From contig CALLQJ010000064.1 in the NCBI GenBank assembly GCA_938014865.1, positions 1 through 7,525 on the forward strand: a stretch of DNA of 7,525 bases, given 5' to 3'. Under the pieces are notes generated by a model, which did no database searches, was not told the origin of the DNA, and saw only the letters and a list, made by a program, of their open reading frames with translations. This DNA comes from an uncultured Fastidiosipila sp. (GTDB lineage: Bacteria; Bacillota; Clostridia; Saccharofermentanales; Fastidiosipilaceae). The first letter of the stretch is position 1, and each line of letters begins with the position of its first letter. Positions 6,705-7,525 of this stretch are shown piece after piece. The translations under genes were made by a program, and so were the position numbers.

Positions 6705-6706
6705 CT

Positions 6707-6723
6707 TATAACTTTTTGTTATA
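6707..6723. promoter_or_regulatory. LysR-type box (T-N11-A) in the divergent region
   Basis: TATAAC (6707-6712) and GTTATA (6718-6723) form a perfect inverted repeat around TTTTT. The site contains the T-N11-A pattern (T6709, A6721) typical of LysR-family boxes. It is just upstream of the LysR gene, as expected for autoregulation. Its centre (6715) is about 65 nt before the start site implied by the candidate transporter promoter, the classical position of a LysR recognition site. Confidence 0.5.
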
Positions 6724-6743
6724 GGAGACTTCCCAAATTGGAA

Positions 6744-6773
6744 TTGGACGTAAAATCTGGCAGTTCCTATAGT
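6744..6773 (+). promoter_or_regulatory. Candidate promoter of the transporter gene
   Basis: TATAGT (6768-6773) matches the -10 consensus at five of six positions. A weak -35, TTGGAC (6744-6749), lies 18 nt upstream. The start would be near 6780, leaving an 87-nt leader. A weak -35 is usual for LysR-activated promoters. A second, poorer option is TTGCAT (6807-6812) with GATACT (6831-6836), spaced 18 nt. Nothing else is evident in the rest of the 175-nt divergent spacer beyond a TTGCA/TGCAA inverted repeat. Confidence 0.3.
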
Positions 6774-6866
6774 TAAATTAAGATCTAATGCGGGAAAAGT
6801 GTCAAATTGCATAAATACGTTTGCAAGAAGGATACTAAATGATTTCGATAGGGAGGTCAAGTTCAA

Positions 6867-7525
6867 ATGGATGTTTCGCAGCTTAATCCGCAGGTAAAAG
6901 CGAAAAAGACAAAGAAAAAATTTGATTTTGAGAAGTGGATGAAGATAACGGGTATCTTCGTTTCCCTTCTGGTCTTTGCGCTGCTCTACACAATGCCTAC
7001 CCCGGTGCATATGACGATGCAGGGAAAATCGGCTTTGGCGATTTTCGGCATGGTCTTTGTGCTCTGGGTCTCACAGGCTATTCCCACCTATGCTTCGGCA
7101 TTGCTCGGCATGGTCCTTTTGGTGTTTACGGGCGGCTGGACGCAGAAGGAAACACTGGCCGTTTTCGGACGGGATGTTATCTGGCTGATGCTCTCGGCTT
7201 TTATCATCACATCGGGGATGGAGAAGTCGGGCTTTGCTAAACGAATGGCCTTGTTCATCGTTTCAAAATTCGGTACAACCGCCAGGAAGGCGCTGATTGC
7301 TTTGGGTGTGGTCAATGTGCTCTTAGCCTTTATCGTCCCTTCCACCACCGCACGTGCAGCCATGCTGCTGCCCATCACTTTGATGATTCTGCAGGTCTAT
7401 CAGGCCGTGCCGGGAGAAAGCAACTTCGGCAAACAGCTCATGCTGCAGGAGATTCACTTCAATAATATATCCACCAGCGGTATTCTGACCGCAACGGCAC
7501 CGCAGATCCTCGCGGTCGGCTATCT
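6867..7525 (+). CDS. DASS/SLC13-type anion:sodium symporter, N-terminal part
   Basis: The frame is open from ATG 6867 through the window edge (219 codons seen, no stop), so the gene is incomplete here. GGGAGG (6851-6856) lies 10 nt upstream. The protein starts with a lysine-rich cytosolic stretch (about 11-18), then hydrophobic segments at about 27-44, 55-71, 74-90, 103-118, 143-157 and 164-180. Segments such as VIWLMLSAFIITSGMEKSG, FAKRMALFIV and IVPSTTARAAMLLPI fit the divalent anion:Na+ symporter family (citrate, tartrate, dicarboxylate or sulfate carriers, Pfam Na_sulph_symp). The sodium and substrate motif Ser-Asn-Thr of characterised members appears here as STT in PSTTAR (158-163). Full family members have about 11 membrane spans and 450-500 residues. 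The LysR gene next door is the likely regulator. Substrate is unknown. Confidence 0.82.
   Translation, partial: MDVSQLNPQVKAKKTKKKFDFEKWMKITGIFVSLLVFALLYTMPTPVHMTMQGKSALAIFGMVFVLWVSQAIPTYASALLGMVLLVFTGGWTQKETLAVFGRDVIWLMLSAFIITSGMEKSGFAKRMALFIVSKFGTTARKALIALGVVNVLLAFIVPSTTARAAMLLPITLMILQVYQAVPGESNFGKQLMLQEIHFNNISTSGILTATAPQILAVGY

Noticed and set aside
6807..6826. Inverted repeat TTGCA-N10-TGCAA in the transporter leader
   Set aside because: The arms are only 5 bp and the spacing does not fit a LysR box. It could arise by chance in AT-rich spacer.
6687..7010. Minus-strand ORF of 107 codons over the divergent spacer, ending Met-Arg-Tyr
   Set aside because: It is antisense to the transporter start and crosses the control region. 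Its end simply reflects the ATG 6698 that is out of frame with the LysR gene.
6935..7240. Plus-strand ORF of 101 codons inside the transporter region
   Set aside because: The frame starting at ATG 6867 has its own ribosome binding site, stays open to the window end and encodes a membrane protein with DASS motifs, so this is a shadow frame.

Overview
The window reads as chromosomal DNA from an anaerobic bacterium, probably a Bacillota (Clostridia or Negativicutes type). The grounds are the AGGAGG-type ribosome binding sites in front of most genes, [FeFe]-hydrogenase maturation genes, a Gram-positive-style lipoprotein ModA and moderately GC-rich coding DNA. The exact lineage cannot be fixed from the sequence alone.

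Layout. (1) Positions 1-1266: the last codons of what looks like hydG, then hydF (best start at 64), ending in a strong hairpin terminator at 1318-1346. (2) Positions 1410-5763: one compact plus-strand molybdenum operon. It begins with a 24-bp palindrome and a candidate -10 box, then encodes a MoeA-like molybdopterin-binding protein, the molybdate ABC transporter modA-modB-modC (modA/modB and modB/modC each overlap by 4 nt) and a MogA/MoaB-type protein. It ends at a bidirectional terminator (5734-5763). (3) Positions 5783-6691, minus strand: a LysR-type regulator, convergent with the Mo operon. (4) Positions 6692-6866: a divergent control region with a LysR-type box. (5) Positions 6867 to the window end, plus strand: the first part of a DASS/SLC13-type anion:sodium symporter, probably the LysR target.

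How the genes work together. HydG and HydF belong to assembly of the H-cluster of [FeFe] hydrogenase. The Mo operon joins molybdate capture (ModA), transport (ModBC) and late cofactor chemistry (the MogA-type protein activates molybdopterin; the MoeA-like protein may insert metal or sense cofactor). The LysR/DASS pair is an independent unit for an organic or inorganic anion.

I found no clearly new system. The points most worth checking are: a LysR gene whose conserved N-terminus fits only if translation starts at an ATT codon (or if there is a small 5' indel); a HydF without a recognisable NKxD guanine-specificity motif; and a perfect palindrome at the Mo promoter with no modE in view.
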